Counted from the stretch's first letter, positions 8,287 through 16,809 are shown. The stretch is DNA of 64,000 bases from Enterobacter chengduensis (GCF_001984825.2 NZ_CP043318.1:2480001-2544000), one strand, 5' to 3'. Notes: generated by a model from the sequence alone, not told the origin. Translations and numbers: made by a program.

Positions 8287-9297
8287 TCAGTGATAGCCTT
8301 CAGTATCCGAAACTTTGCCCCGGAAGACGTAGTAGCTCCAGGCGGTGTACACCAGGATCACCGGAATAATCAGTAACGTCCCAACCAGCATAAACAGCTG
8401 GCTGGCAGGCGGGGCCGCGGCTTCCCACAGGGTGATGCGCGGCGGAATAATGTTCGGCCAGAGGCTGATGCCCAGCCCGCTAAACCCGAGGAAGATCAGC
8501 CCCAGCGTCAGCAGGAAGGGGCGGGAGTGGCTGGCCGGGTTGCGGGTCAGGCGCCAGATCAGCACGCTGAAAAGCCCAACCAGCAGCGGAACCGGCAGGA
8601 ACCAGAAGAAGTTGGGCAGGGTAAACCAGCGGTCGGCCACGTACTGCCAGCCGAGCGGCGTCCAGATGCTCACTACGGCGATGACCACCATCAGCGCCAG
8701 CAGCACGTGGCGGGTCAGCTCGCGCATGCGCTGTTGCAGCGCGCCTTCGCTTTTCATAATGAGCCAGGTGGTGCCCAGCAGCGTGTAGGCGACGACCAAG
8801 CCGATGCCGCAGAAGAGGTTGAAGGGGGTCAGCCAGTCGAGCGCCGAGCCGACAAAACGTCGGCCCTCCACGTCAAAGCCGTTGATCACTGCACCGACGA
8901 CAATCCCCTGACTGAAGGTGGCGAGCAGGGAGCCGCCGGCAAAGGAGTAGTCCCAGAACCTGCGGTGTGAGGGGGTGGCCTTGAAGCGGAACTCAAAGGC
9001 GACGCCGCGAAAGATGAGGCCGATCAGCATCGCGGTGAGCGGGATCGTCAGCGCATCGATAATGACCGCATAGGCCAGCGGAAACGCGCCGAACAGCCCC
9101 GCGCCGCCGAGCACCAGCCAGGTCTCGTTGCCGTCCCAGACGGGCGCTACGCTGTTGACCATCACGTCGCGCTCTTTCGCATCGCCCACGAAGTTAAACA
9201 GCAGGCCAATGCCCAGATCGAAGCCATCCATGATGATGTACATCAGCGTGGCAAACACGATGATGGCAAACCAAATCACTGAGATATCGACGCCCAT
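8287..9297 (-). CDS. cioB: Cytochrome bd-type (CIO) quinol oxidase subunit II
   Basis: The 336-residue multi-pass membrane protein has the CydB signature at its N-terminus (YIIMDGFDLGIGLL, then PVWDGNETWLV) and about eight to nine transmembrane helices. Together with subunit I it reduces O2 to water using quinol. The length and sequence type fit the cyanide-insensitive/CIO branch rather than the 379-residue CydB. Its ATG shares one base with the stop of cioA (TGATG), so translation is coupled. A GH13 gene follows after 8 bp. No CydX-like small subunit gene is visible, which is usual for this branch. Confidence 0.93.
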   Translation of the reverse strand: MGVDISVIWFAIIVFATLMYIIMDGFDLGIGLLFNFVGDAKERDVMVNSVAPVWDGNETWLVLGGAGLFGAFPLAYAVIIDALTIPLTAMLIGLIFRGVAFEFRFKATPSHRRFWDYSFAGGSLLATFSQGIVVGAVINGFDVEGRRFVGSALDWLTPFNLFCGIGLVVAYTLLGTTWLIMKSEGALQQRMRELTRHVLLALMVVIAVVSIWTPLGWQYVADRWFTLPNFFWFLPVPLLVGLFSVLIWRLTRNPASHSRPFLLTLGLIFLGFSGLGISLWPNIIPPRITLWEAAAPPASQLFMLVGTLLIIPVILVYTAWSYYVFRGKVSDTEGYH

Positions 9298-10700
9298 CAG
9301 ATTTTCTCCTCTTCCGGTACAGACTCAGCGGCAGACAGCGGACGGGCAGGGGTGCCCGAGGTGTTTGACGTCAGCGTATCGACGGGCTGCGGGCCTTTCT
9401 TAATCAGCCGGATGAGGTAAACATAGCCCACGCCAAACACGGATGAATAGACGACAAAGAAGGCCAGCAGGCTGATGCTCATCTGCAGGGTGCTGTGCAG
9501 CGATACCGCGTCAACGGTGCGCAGGTAGCCATAGACGACCCACGGCTGACGCCCCACTTCGGTGGTCACCCAGCCCGCGAGCAGCGCCAGCAGCCCGGCA
9601 GGCCCCATGCAGAGGGCAAACCAGTGGAACGGGCGCGAGTGGAAAAGCCGGTGACGATAGCGCAGCCAGACGCTGATCAGACCAAGGGTAATCATCAGCA
9701 GGCCCATCCCGACCATCACGCGGAACGACCAGAAAACGATGGTCGAGTTTGGCCGATCCTCTTTCGGAAAATCTTTGAGCGCCGGGACCTGCTTGTCCAG
9801 GCTGTGCGTCAGGATCAGGCTGCCGAGCGCGGGGATCTCGAGGCCGTATTTCGTGCGCTCCTCCTCCATGTCCGGCAGACCAAACAGCAGCAGCGGGGTG
9901 GCCTCGCCGGGGGGATTTTCCCAGTGACCCTCAATGGCGGCAATTTTTGCCGGCTGATGCTCAAGCGTGTTCAGGCCGTGCATATCGCCTACCACCGCCT
10001 GAATGGGCGCGACCAGCAGCGCCATCCACATCGCCATCGAAAACATGGTGCGCACGGCGGGCGTATCGTTACCGCGCAGCAGATGCCATGCGCCGGACGC
10101 GCCGACAAACAGCGCGCTGCTCAGAAACGCGGCGATAGCCATATGAATCAGGCGGTAAGGGAAGGAGGGGTTAAAGACGATGGCCAGCCAGTCCTGCGGA
10201 ATGACCTGCCCGTTTTCGATAGTGAAACCCTGCGGCGTATGCATCCAGCTGTTGGAGGCGAGGATCCAGAAGGTCGACATCAGCGTGCCGAGCGCCACCA
10301 TGCAGGTCGAAAAGAAGTGCAGCCCCGGGCCGACCTTATTCCAGCCGAACATCATGACGCCGAGGAATCCGGCCTCCAGAAAGAAGGCGGTGAGCACCTC
10401 ATAGGTCAGAAGGGGCCCGGTAATGCTGCCCGCGAACTGGGAAAACCCGCTCCAGTTGGTGCCAAACTGGTACGCCATCACCAGACCGGAAACGACGCCC
10501 ATGCCGAAGTTAACGGCAAATATCTTGAGCCAGAAATGGTATAGCGATCGCCAGACGCCGTTTTTGGTGCGCAGCCACATGCCCTCCAGCACCACCAGAT
10601 AGCTGGCGAGGCCGATGGTGATCGCGGGAAACAGGATGTGGAACGAGACGGTAAAAGCGAACTGAATTCTGGCCAAATGGAATGCATCAAGTGCGAACAT
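9297..10700 (-). CDS. cioA: Cytochrome bd-type (CIO) quinol oxidase subunit I
   Basis: The 467-residue protein is a CydA-family subunit with about nine transmembrane helices. It has the haem b595 ligand His21 in SFHILFPA, the quinol-loop motif QPAKIAAIEGHWE (equivalents of Lys252/Glu257 of E. coli CydA), and GWVTTEVGRQPW. The Q-loop is short, as in CIO oxidases of Pseudomonas. The reading frame is open up to 10835, but the ATG at 10700 is chosen because AGAGGT precedes it and the family starts there (MFALDAFHLARIQFAF). It is the first gene of the cioA-cioB-GH13 operon and has a structured 212-bp leader region. Confidence 0.93.
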   Translation of the reverse strand: MFALDAFHLARIQFAFTVSFHILFPAITIGLASYLVVLEGMWLRTKNGVWRSLYHFWLKIFAVNFGMGVVSGLVMAYQFGTNWSGFSQFAGSITGPLLTYEVLTAFFLEAGFLGVMMFGWNKVGPGLHFFSTCMVALGTLMSTFWILASNSWMHTPQGFTIENGQVIPQDWLAIVFNPSFPYRLIHMAIAAFLSSALFVGASGAWHLLRGNDTPAVRTMFSMAMWMALLVAPIQAVVGDMHGLNTLEHQPAKIAAIEGHWENPPGEATPLLLFGLPDMEEERTKYGLEIPALGSLILTHSLDKQVPALKDFPKEDRPNSTIVFWSFRVMVGMGLLMITLGLISVWLRYRHRLFHSRPFHWFALCMGPAGLLALLAGWVTTEVGRQPWVVYGYLRTVDAVSLHSTLQMSISLLAFFVVYSSVFGVGYVYLIRLIKKGPQPVDTLTSNTSGTPARPLSAAESVPEEEKI

Positions 10701-10754
10701 GGTCCGTACCTCTAAGACGATGGGGCACGCGCATTGTCGGGCTGCGTTTACTGC

Positions 10755-10803
10755 CCGGCAAAACCGATTACGGTTTTTACGCCGGTGCCTGAACCGGCAC
10801 CGG
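10755..10803 (-). promoter_or_regulatory. Two overlapping hairpins in the cioAB leader region
   Basis: Two inverted repeats share bases 10782-10785 and therefore exclude each other. Hairpin A pairs CCGGCAAAACCG (10755-10766) with CGGTTTT...GCCGG (10771-10785, 3-nt bulge). Hairpin B pairs CCGGTGCC (10782-10789) with GGCACCGG (10796-10803). In the transcript B would form before A. Such an arrangement can mean attenuation, but no U-tract follows A and no promoter is fixed, so this is only a structural observation. Confidence 0.4.
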
Positions 10804-10912
10804 TGAGCAGGTCGGAATGCGGATCGCCGTGCCAACTTCCGCGAGCCTCTCTACCTAAAGATAGAGTGTAGTCCCGGTTGGCAAAATCCTCGCCCGGCGG
10901 CAGCGCTACGGG

Positions 10913-11422
10913 CTATTTTTTCGCTTCGACACCGTCTGCGTCTGAACGCAGCAGGAACTGTTCCGTGGTCTGAGGAATATGGCGAATCAGCCAGTCGGCC
11001 ATTTCACGCTCTTCCGCCAGAATCGTCTCGATAGCGGGGACCGAGGCGACGTCGCCCGCTTTTTTTGCCGCAGCGAGCAGGGAGGTATAGCAGGCGATTT
11101 CAAACTGTTCGAAGACATAGCCGCTGATCGAGCCCTTCACGATTTCGTCTGAAGGGAACATGCCGCCGATGGATTGACCCAGCGCCGCCATTTTGCTCAT
11201 TGAGTCTTTTAAGACCGAACGAGAAATAGCATTACGGTCGAGGATTTCCTCCAGCAATGTGATTTGCCGTTTTGTCTCATTAATATGCTGTTCTATTCTG
11301 GCGCGAACATCAGGATAATTATCGATACGGCTGGCCATAGATTCCAGCATGGATTCGGCTTGCTTTTCCATCGCATGGGCATCGCGTAGCCAGTCATGGT
11401 AGTGTTCTACGTGATTCATCAT
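10913..11422 (-). CDS. yciE: YciE-like ferritin-fold (DUF892) protein
   Basis: The 169-residue protein is an all-helical ferritin-like DUF892 protein. A four-helix pattern with Glu/His metal-ligand candidates is visible: HYHDWLRDAHAMEKQAE, ARIEQHINETKRQ, FEQFEIACYTSL and LAEEREMADWLIRHIP. The start at 11422 is supported by GAGGAT upstream; the reading frame open to 11512 overlaps a different gene. In Salmonella the yciGFE-katN operon is RpoS-dependent, and E. coli yciGFE is also a stress locus. Here the order is yciG-yciF-small membrane gene-yciE. The biochemical role of YciE is not established. Confidence 0.9.
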   Translation of the reverse strand: MMNHVEHYHDWLRDAHAMEKQAESMLESMASRIDNYPDVRARIEQHINETKRQITLLEEILDRNAISRSVLKDSMSKMAALGQSIGGMFPSDEIVKGSISGYVFEQFEIACYTSLLAAAKKAGDVASVPAIETILAEEREMADWLIRHIPQTTEQFLLRSDADGVEAKK

Positions 11423-11444
11423 TGTATCCTCATTAGGGGTTCGC

Positions 11445-11648
11445 TTATTTGGTCTCACTTTCAGCAGCCTGATCGGCACGTGCGGCACTGTAGCCCGATA
11501 AATGGCCGACAATATTGGCGTAGATACTGATGATAATGACCCACAGCACGCTGCTCTTCCACCATATTACGGAAGGGATAGCGAGAATGAACCATATTAT
11601 GGCTGCCGCTAAATGGCACCGTTTAATTGTCCTGGGACTGATGCTCAT
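11445..11648 (-). CDS. Small two-helix membrane protein in the yciGFE operon
   Basis: The 67-residue protein has two predicted transmembrane helices (CHLAAAIIWFILAIPSVIW, then VLWVIIISIYANIVGHL) and a short polar C-terminus. I do not recognise a named family. It lies between yciF (24 bp upstream) and yciE (22 bp downstream) on the same strand, so it is likely co-expressed with the stress operon. The spacing and intact frame support a real gene even though E. coli K-12 yciGFE lacks it. Two membrane helices of this type sometimes belong to general stress membrane proteins, but this is only a suggestion. Confidence 0.7.
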   Translation of the reverse strand: MSISPRTIKRCHLAAAIIWFILAIPSVIWWKSSVLWVIIISIYANIVGHLSGYSAARADQAAESETK

Positions 11649-11671
11649 TTTATTTAACCTGTATTACTGCG

Positions 11672-12166
11672 TCATTTTTGCGCTTTTTGGTTAATATTTC
11701 CAACGGCCAGGTCGGTGAGTTTAAGGTCGGTCTCTTTTTCTTCTTCCAGCGTTTCGGCCAGAAGCTTAACGGCTTTTTTATAGCCCAGCTGTTCTGCTAA
11801 TGTGGCGAGGGTACCGTAGCTGGCTATTTCGTAATGCTCCACTTTTTGTGCAGCGGCAATAAGCGCGGCATCACGCACTTCATTTTTTTCCGTGCTCTCG
11901 ATAACTTCGTTGGCTTCTTCAATTAAGCCTTCCATCGCCACGCACTTCATGCGTTTGATCTTAATACCGTCTTCCTGCTCGACAATCTGGTCGATACGTT
12001 CGATCTGACCCTGCGTCTCTTCAAGGTGTGCGGTGAAGGCGGCGCTCAGCTTCTCGCTGGACGCGGCGCGGGCAAGCTTGCCCAGCGCGCGGGTAAGCTG
12101 CTTTTCTGCGCTGTAGGTATCCGATAGTAAATGAATAAAAACATCCTCGACGCTTTTCATATTCAT
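11672..12166 (-). CDS. yciF: YciF, DUF892 ferritin-like stress protein
   Basis: The 164-residue protein is almost colinear with E. coli YciF: MNMKSVEDVFIHLLSDTYSA, then KRMKCVAMEGLIEEANEVIE and EHYEIASYGTLATLAEQLGY. It adopts a ferritin-like helical bundle; the E. coli crystal structure is dimeric with a possible metal site. It is cytoplasmic and associated with osmotic, acid and stationary-phase stress. The start could be Met1 or Met3. It is the second gene of the yciG-yciF-(membrane gene)-yciE operon. Confidence 0.95.
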   Translation of the reverse strand: MNMKSVEDVFIHLLSDTYSAEKQLTRALGKLARAASSEKLSAAFTAHLEETQGQIERIDQIVEQEDGIKIKRMKCVAMEGLIEEANEVIESTEKNEVRDAALIAAAQKVEHYEIASYGTLATLAEQLGYKKAVKLLAETLEEEKETDLKLTDLAVGNINQKAQK

Positions 12167-12260
12167 AATAATTACGCTCCGGTAAAATAGAGAAAGGGTA
12201 CTGCGAGCTTTTCAGCCCGCAGCATGCTCTCTGGTTTTATTAAAAGAGTGCTAAATAAGA

Positions 12261-12446
12261 TCAGGAGTTATCAGACTTACGGCCTCCGCCGTGACTGTTC
12301 TGTCCTCCTTTCTTACCCGCTTCAGACGCGCGTTGCGGATCGTTTTTAAAATTACCGCCGCTGTGCTGGCCGCCTTTACGTCCAGCTTCTGATGCTTTTT
12401 CACGGTCTTCAGCGAAATTACCGGAACCACCACGATGCTCTGCCAT
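12261..12446 (-). CDS. yciG: YciG, KGG-repeat stress protein
   Basis: A 61-residue glycine-, lysine- and aspartate-rich hydrophilic protein with two KGG (con-10-like) repeats: DREKASEAGRKGGQHSGGNF and DPQRASEAGKKGGQNSHGGG. It is typical of general stress proteins such as GsiB and E. coli YciG, which is also linked to motility. The start at 12446 (MAEHRGGSGNF) is used rather than 12464 because GAGGT is well spaced upstream and family proteins begin MAEHRGGSGN. It is the first gene of the stress operon, and a strong palindrome lies 40-60 bp upstream of it. Confidence 0.93.
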   Translation of the reverse strand: MAEHRGGSGNFAEDREKASEAGRKGGQHSGGNFKNDPQRASEAGKKGGQNSHGGGRKSDNS

Positions 12447-12483
12447 ATTAAACCTCATAGTCATATATTGGTTATGTCAGTAC

Positions 12484-12519
12484 GATACGAAAATATTTCG
12501 TATCACTCGTCGTTCGAGT
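12484..12519. promoter_or_regulatory. Two adjacent inverted repeats upstream of yciG
   Basis: GATACGAAA (12484-12492) and TTTCGTATC (12496-12504) form a perfect 9-bp inverted repeat with a 3-bp centre. Directly beside it ACTCG (12505-12509) pairs with CGAGT (12515-12519). The pair sits 38-73 bp upstream of the yciG start and may be an operator or a transcript hairpin. No known consensus is recognised. Confidence 0.45.
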
Positions 12520-12972
12520 AATAACTCTAGTCGCTGTGTGAGAACCGTCAAATGCGTTTTGCTATTTGCGGCTGCGTTATTTTTAAATATTTGTAAATTT
12601 GCGCTTCGCTTGCGTTGGAAATATGAATAGACAGGAAGGACTTGTCAACAACCGTTCAGATTATTCCTAACTTTTAGCTAAAAATTTGAAGGGAGAGGAT
12701 AAAAATAATGACGCATTCAAATTGGTTGATTTGCAGTCAGGAGAAAATAAAAAATACTCCTTTATAGCTAGCAGGCGGAACCCTAAATAATTATAAGGAA
12801 AATCCTGGATAAAAGCGTTCAGGTCAAAGGGCGGTTTCGTTAAGGTTCGTTCAGAGGCCGGTAGCACACGGTTTAACCACTGTCGTCTTAAGATCACAAA
12901 TCAGAAATTCTTCCCCCCGGAAGGAACGGGTTTCTCTACACTCCAGGTAATATTCACTGGAGGCATGACATC
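12520..12972. other. Intergenic region between yciG and hglS, no gene seen
   Basis: This roughly 450-bp AT-rich stretch separates two divergent genes and should hold the hglS promoter, possibly with part of the yciG control region. The only open frame of any length, 12667-12897 on the minus strand, has atypical composition, no clear ribosome-binding site and no recognisable family, so I do not call it. A GGAGG motif at about 12958-12963 serves hglS. Confidence 0.5.
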
Positions 12973-14316
12973 ATGGCGAACACCATCACGGCTGATGACA
13001 TTCGGGAACACTTTTCGCAGGCTATGTCGGCGATGTACCAGCAGGAAGTTCCGCAGTACGGCACCTTGCTCGAACTGGTTGCGGACGTCAACCTGGCGGT
13101 GCTGGAAAATAACCCACTATTACATGAACAACTGGCAAACGCCGATGAGCTTGCGCGCCTGAACGTGGAGCGCCACGGCGCGATCCGCGTCGGCACGGCG
13201 CAGGAACTGTCTACCCTGCGCCGCATGTTTGCCATTATGGGGATGTACCCGGTCAGCTATTACGATCTCTCCCAGGCGGGGGTGCCGGTTCACTCCACGG
13301 CGTTTCGCCCGATCGATGATGCGGCGCTGTGCCGTAATCCGTTCCGTATCTTTACGTCGCTGCTGCGCCTTGAGCTGATTGAGAACGTCGCGCTGCGCGA
13401 ACGGGCGGCGGAAATCCTCTCTCACCGGAACATCTTTACCCCGCGCTGTCTGGCGCTTCTCGATCTGCATGAGTCGGAAGGGCAGTTTACCGACGCGCAG
13501 GCGCGCGAGTTTGTGCAGGAAGCGCTGGAAACCTTCCGCTGGCACCGCCACGCGACGGTCGATCAGGAGACCTACCTCGCCCTGAGCAACGAGCACCGCC
13601 TGATTGCCGACGTGGTCTGCTTCCCGGGCTGCCACATCAACCACCTCACGCCGCGCACGCTGGATATTGACCGGGCGCAGGAGCTGATGCCGAAGTACGG
13701 CATTGAGCCAAAGATTCTGATTGAAGGCCCGCCGCGTCGCGAGGTGCCCGTCCTCCTGCGTCAAACCAGCTTCAAGGCGCTGGAAGAACCGGTGCTGTTT
13801 GCCGGCGAACATAAGGGCACCCACACCGCGCGCTTCGGTGAGATTGAGCAGCGCGGCGTGGCGCTGACTCCGAAAGGCCGTGAGCTGTACGATAGCCTCC
13901 TCGCCCAGGCCGGAACGGGCAAAGATAACCTGACGCACCAGCTGCATCTGCGGGAGGTCTTTAGCGCCTTCCCGGACAGCGAGCTGTTAATGCGTCGTCA
14001 GGGGCTGGCGTACTTCCGCTATCGTCTGACGCCGGCCGGAGAAGCGCATCGCCATGCGTTCCGTCCGGGAGACGAGCCGCAGCCGCTGATTGAGCGTGGA
14101 TGGGTAGTGGCCCAGCCGATCACCTACGAAGATTTCCTCCCGGTGAGCGCAGCCGGGATATTCCAGTCCAATCTCGGGAACGAAACCCAGGCGCGAAGCC
14201 ACGGTAACGCCAGCCGCGAGGCGTTTGAAGCGGCGCTGGGCTGCCCGGTGTATGACGAGTTCACCCTCTATGAGGAGGCGGAAACGCGCAGCAAACAGCG
14301 TTGCGGTTTGCTCTGA
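12973..14316 (+). CDS. hglS: 2-oxoadipate dioxygenase/decarboxylase HglS (YdcJ)
   Basis: The 447-residue protein matches E. coli YdcJ in length and sequence type (VOC superfamily, DUF1338). Characterised HglS of Pseudomonas putida converts 2-oxoadipate to D-2-hydroxyglutarate in lysine catabolism using an Fe(II) site. The equivalent ligands are visible as H68 (VERHGAIRVGT), H224 (CHINHLTPR) and E292 (FGEIEQRG), a constant offset of two residues from the P. putida numbering as I recall it. As in E. coli, the gene lies upstream of opgD, but four other genes are inserted between. A carboxylesterase gene begins 23 bp downstream. Confidence 0.92.
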   Translation: MANTITADDIREHFSQAMSAMYQQEVPQYGTLLELVADVNLAVLENNPLLHEQLANADELARLNVERHGAIRVGTAQELSTLRRMFAIMGMYPVSYYDLSQAGVPVHSTAFRPIDDAALCRNPFRIFTSLLRLELIENVALRERAAEILSHRNIFTPRCLALLDLHESEGQFTDAQAREFVQEALETFRWHRHATVDQETYLALSNEHRLIADVVCFPGCHINHLTPRTLDIDRAQELMPKYGIEPKILIEGPPRREVPVLLRQTSFKALEEPVLFAGEHKGTHTARFGEIEQRGVALTPKGRELYDSLLAQAGTGKDNLTHQLHLREVFSAFPDSELLMRRQGLAYFRYRLTPAGEAHRHAFRPGDEPQPLIERGWVVAQPITYEDFLPVSAAGIFQSNLGNETQARSHGNASREAFEAALGCPVYDEFTLYEEAETRSKQRCGLL

Positions 14317-14339
14317 AACCGTTACTCTGCTGGGGTGTG

Positions 14340-15866
14340 ATGGAAAAAAATAAGGTCGTTATGCAACATCTTTCCACCCCTGTGGTTGAAACGCGCCAGG
14401 GCGCGCTGTCTGGCTTAACCGATGAAAACGTCCACCTCTGGTGCGGTATTCCCTACGCCGCACCGCCCGTGGACGAGTGGCGCTGGCGTTCGCCCAGGCC
14501 GCCCGAACGCTGGGATGGCGTTCGCGAGGCCACCGCCTTTTCGGCCTCAAGCTGGCAAAGCAGCGAATATTGTCAGGAGCTGGGCGGGGGCGATCCCGGT
14601 CAGTTCTCGGAAGACTGTCTTTATCTGAACGTCTGGTCTCCCGTCGACCGTACCGCACCGCTTCCGGTGATGGTCTGGCTGCACGGCGGTGGCTTTACCA
14701 TCGGTGCGGGGGGGTTACCGCCCTATAACGGCAAAGCGCTTGCCACGCGCGGCGTGGTTGTGGTGACGATCAACTATCGTCTCGGCCATCTCGGCTTTTT
14801 CGCCCATCCCGCGCTGGAAGGCGAGGAAGATCGCGTGGTGCATAATTTTGCCCTGCTGGATCAAATCGCGGCCCTCGAATGGGTGCGGGACAATATTGCC
14901 GCGTTCGGCGGCGATCCCGCCAACGTAACGCTATTTGGTGAATCCGCCGGCGCGCGCAGCGTGCTCTCTCTGCTGGCATCGCCCCTGGCGGCTGGCTTGT
15001 TCCACAAGGCGATTGTGCAAAGCGGATACACCCTGCCGGACACGCCGCGCGAGCAGGCGCTGCAGAAAGGGGAGGCGCTGGCCGCCCAATTCGGCCTGGA
15101 AAGCGCGACGGCGGAGCAGCTGCGCGCCATTCCGCCGGACGCGTTCTGGCCGTTAACCGCGCCGCTGAACGTCGCCCCGGCGCCCATCGTCGGGGACTGC
15201 GTTCTGCCCGAAGCGATGCTGGACGTCTTTTTCGCCGCCCGCCAGCATCCCGTACCGGTGATGATCGGGTCGAACAGCGATGAGGCCAGCGTAATGGCGG
15301 TGTTTGGCGTCGATCTTGCCGGACAAATCCAGAAGCTGCGCCGGGAGCGCCGCTTCGGACTGGGGCTGATTAAGCTGCTCTATCCGGGCGTGAAGGGCGA
15401 TGAAGAGCTGGGCAGGCAGGTGTGCCGCGACATGGCGTTCACCACGATGGGCTACGTGGTGATGCAGGCTCAGCAGCGCGTCGGCGGACTGTGCTGGCGT
15501 TACTGGTTCGACTATGTCGCCGAAGCGGAACATGGAACCTACATCAACGGCGCGTGGCACGGCAACGAAGTGCCCTACGTTTTCGATACCCTCGGCCAGG
15601 TGGAGCCTTCCCGCCAGTATGTCAACGAGCGGGATCTGCAGTTTGCTGCCCACGTGGCCGATTACTGGGTGAGCTTTGCGCGTGAAGCGGGCTCTCGCGA
15701 CAGCCTGCCCGGGCCGACGCGCTGGCCCGCATGTCGTAAAGGGCGGGACGTTCTGCTACGCATTGACGTGAATAAATATGCAGGTTTCAGGCTTGAAAAC
15801 CGCTTTATGCGCGCCCGCATGAGCCTCTTCAAACGGGTGATGAAGCACCACGTCAGCCTCGATTAA
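14340..15866 (+). CDS. Type-B carboxylesterase (PnbA/cholinesterase family)
   Basis: The 508-residue alpha/beta hydrolase has the oxyanion-hole motif HGGGF (about residues 115-119), nucleophile S202 in GESAGA, a likely acid in NSDEAS and a likely catalytic His in GAWHGNEVPY. It has no signal peptide, so it should be cytoplasmic. Such enzymes hydrolyse short-chain carboxylic esters, including p-nitrobenzyl esters; the physiological substrate is unknown. The start at 14340 is favoured by GGGGTG upstream and the 23-bp spacing from hglS. A second possible start is at 14361. Its 3' end overlaps the convergent LysR gene by 14 bp. Confidence 0.9.
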   Translation: MEKNKVVMQHLSTPVVETRQGALSGLTDENVHLWCGIPYAAPPVDEWRWRSPRPPERWDGVREATAFSASSWQSSEYCQELGGGDPGQFSEDCLYLNVWSPVDRTAPLPVMVWLHGGGFTIGAGGLPPYNGKALATRGVVVVTINYRLGHLGFFAHPALEGEEDRVVHNFALLDQIAALEWVRDNIAAFGGDPANVTLFGESAGARSVLSLLASPLAAGLFHKAIVQSGYTLPDTPREQALQKGEALAAQFGLESATAEQLRAIPPDAFWPLTAPLNVAPAPIVGDCVLPEAMLDVFFAARQHPVPVMIGSNSDEASVMAVFGVDLAGQIQKLRRERRFGLGLIKLLYPGVKGDEELGRQVCRDMAFTTMGYVVMQAQQRVGGLCWRYWFDYVAEAEHGTYINGAWHGNEVPYVFDTLGQVEPSRQYVNERDLQFAAHVADYWVSFAREAGSRDSLPGPTRWPACRKGRDVLLRIDVNKYAGFRLENRFMRARMSLFKRVMKHHVSLD

Positions 15867-16695
15867 GCAAACAGGCGCGAAACGCCGCGAGACCATTTTC
15901 CTCTGCTGGCGTTTCGCGCAGCACCAGCCGGTAGCTCGCGCCGGTTTTGATGCTTGTCGCGTAGGGCCGCATCAGCCTTCCCGCGCGGACATCCTCGGCC
16001 ACCAGCGTTTCGTCGGCAATGGCGACGCCCAGCCCCTGAATGGCTGCGGTGATGGCAAGATCCATCGTGTCGAAGTGTTGATTTTTGTGCATGGCAAATC
16101 CCGGACCTTCCTGCTTCGTCAGCCACAGCGACCAGTCCGTTTTATCCCTTGTCGGGTGCAGAAACGTCAGCGACCCCAGCGCTGCACCCGCCCGCACCGG
16201 GCTTATCACCGGGGTGAGCGCCTCTTCGAACAGCAGATCGCCTGCGCTCATGTGCGTGCCGAAGACAATCGCCGCATCGTAGGATTCGGTTTTGAAATTG
16301 ACGTTGTGATCGGTGGTGGTGGTCAGGGCGATCTGCAGATCCGGCTGCTCGCGCTCCACCTCCAGCAGGCGCGGCACCAGCCAGCGCATCGCGCAGGTGG
16401 GGGCCTTAAGCCGAATCACGGTATGCGGGCTGCGGGCCTGGTCGGCCACGGTCAGCAGGTGTTCAAAAGCAGACTGCAGTTCCGGGAGCAGGGCGCTGCC
16501 CTGGGAAGAGAGGCGCAGGCCGCGCGCGTGGCGCTCAAAAAGCGGAAAGCCAAACCACGCCTCAAGGGAGGCAATCTTACGGCTTACGGCCCCCTGCGTC
16601 AGGCAAAGCTCCGCGGCGGCATGGGTTAGATTCAGGTGACGCGCGGTGACTAAAAATGCGTCAATGGCGTTGAGCGGGAGCGAACGGCGCGACAT
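15853..16695 (-). CDS. LysR-family regulator, GcvA-like
   Basis: The 280-residue protein starts MSRRSLPLNAIDAFLVTARH and carries LTHAAAELCLTQGAVSRKIA, the winged-helix pattern of the GcvA/AmpR branch of LysR regulators. The C-terminal effector-binding domain follows. It is divergent from the aminotransferase gene at 16810, with a 114-bp spacer, which is the typical layout for control of the neighbour. Its effector may be an amino acid or keto acid related to that gene (inference). The stop codon overlaps the carboxylesterase 3' end by 14 bp. Confidence 0.9.
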   Translation of the reverse strand: MSRRSLPLNAIDAFLVTARHLNLTHAAAELCLTQGAVSRKIASLEAWFGFPLFERHARGLRLSSQGSALLPELQSAFEHLLTVADQARSPHTVIRLKAPTCAMRWLVPRLLEVEREQPDLQIALTTTTDHNVNFKTESYDAAIVFGTHMSAGDLLFEEALTPVISPVRAGAALGSLTFLHPTRDKTDWSLWLTKQEGPGFAMHKNQHFDTMDLAITAAIQGLGVAIADETLVAEDVRAGRLMRPYATSIKTGASYRLVLRETPAEENGLAAFRACLLNRG

Positions 16696-16718
16696 AAAAA
16701 CACCTCAGCTATGCATTT

Positions 16719-16799
16719 TTCTCATGGCTATTATGACAACAATTCGATTGTCCCGACAGCAGAGATGTTGTTTGAATAGTTATGCAATGTCCATGAGAA
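16719..16799. promoter_or_regulatory. Inverted repeats in the LysR/aminotransferase divergent promoter region
   Basis: TTCTCATGG (16719-16727) and CCATGAGAA (16791-16799) are perfect 9-bp inverted arms that bracket the spacer. A smaller dyad, ACAATTCGATTGT, lies between them at about 16739-16751. TATGCA occurs next to both outer arms. These are candidate LysR sites; none matches a consensus known to me. Confidence 0.35.
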
Positions 16800-16809
16800 G
16801 GGAAAGAGG

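Noticed and set aside
10812..10832. TTGGCACGGCGATCCGC on the minus strand before cioA, resembling a sigma-54 promoter
   Set aside because: Spacing between GG and GC is 11 rather than 10 bp and the TTGC element is absent.
12667..12897. Minus-strand open frame of 76 codons in the yciG-hglS spacer
   Set aside because: AT-rich, no ribosome-binding site, no recognisable domain and atypical composition; treated as non-coding.
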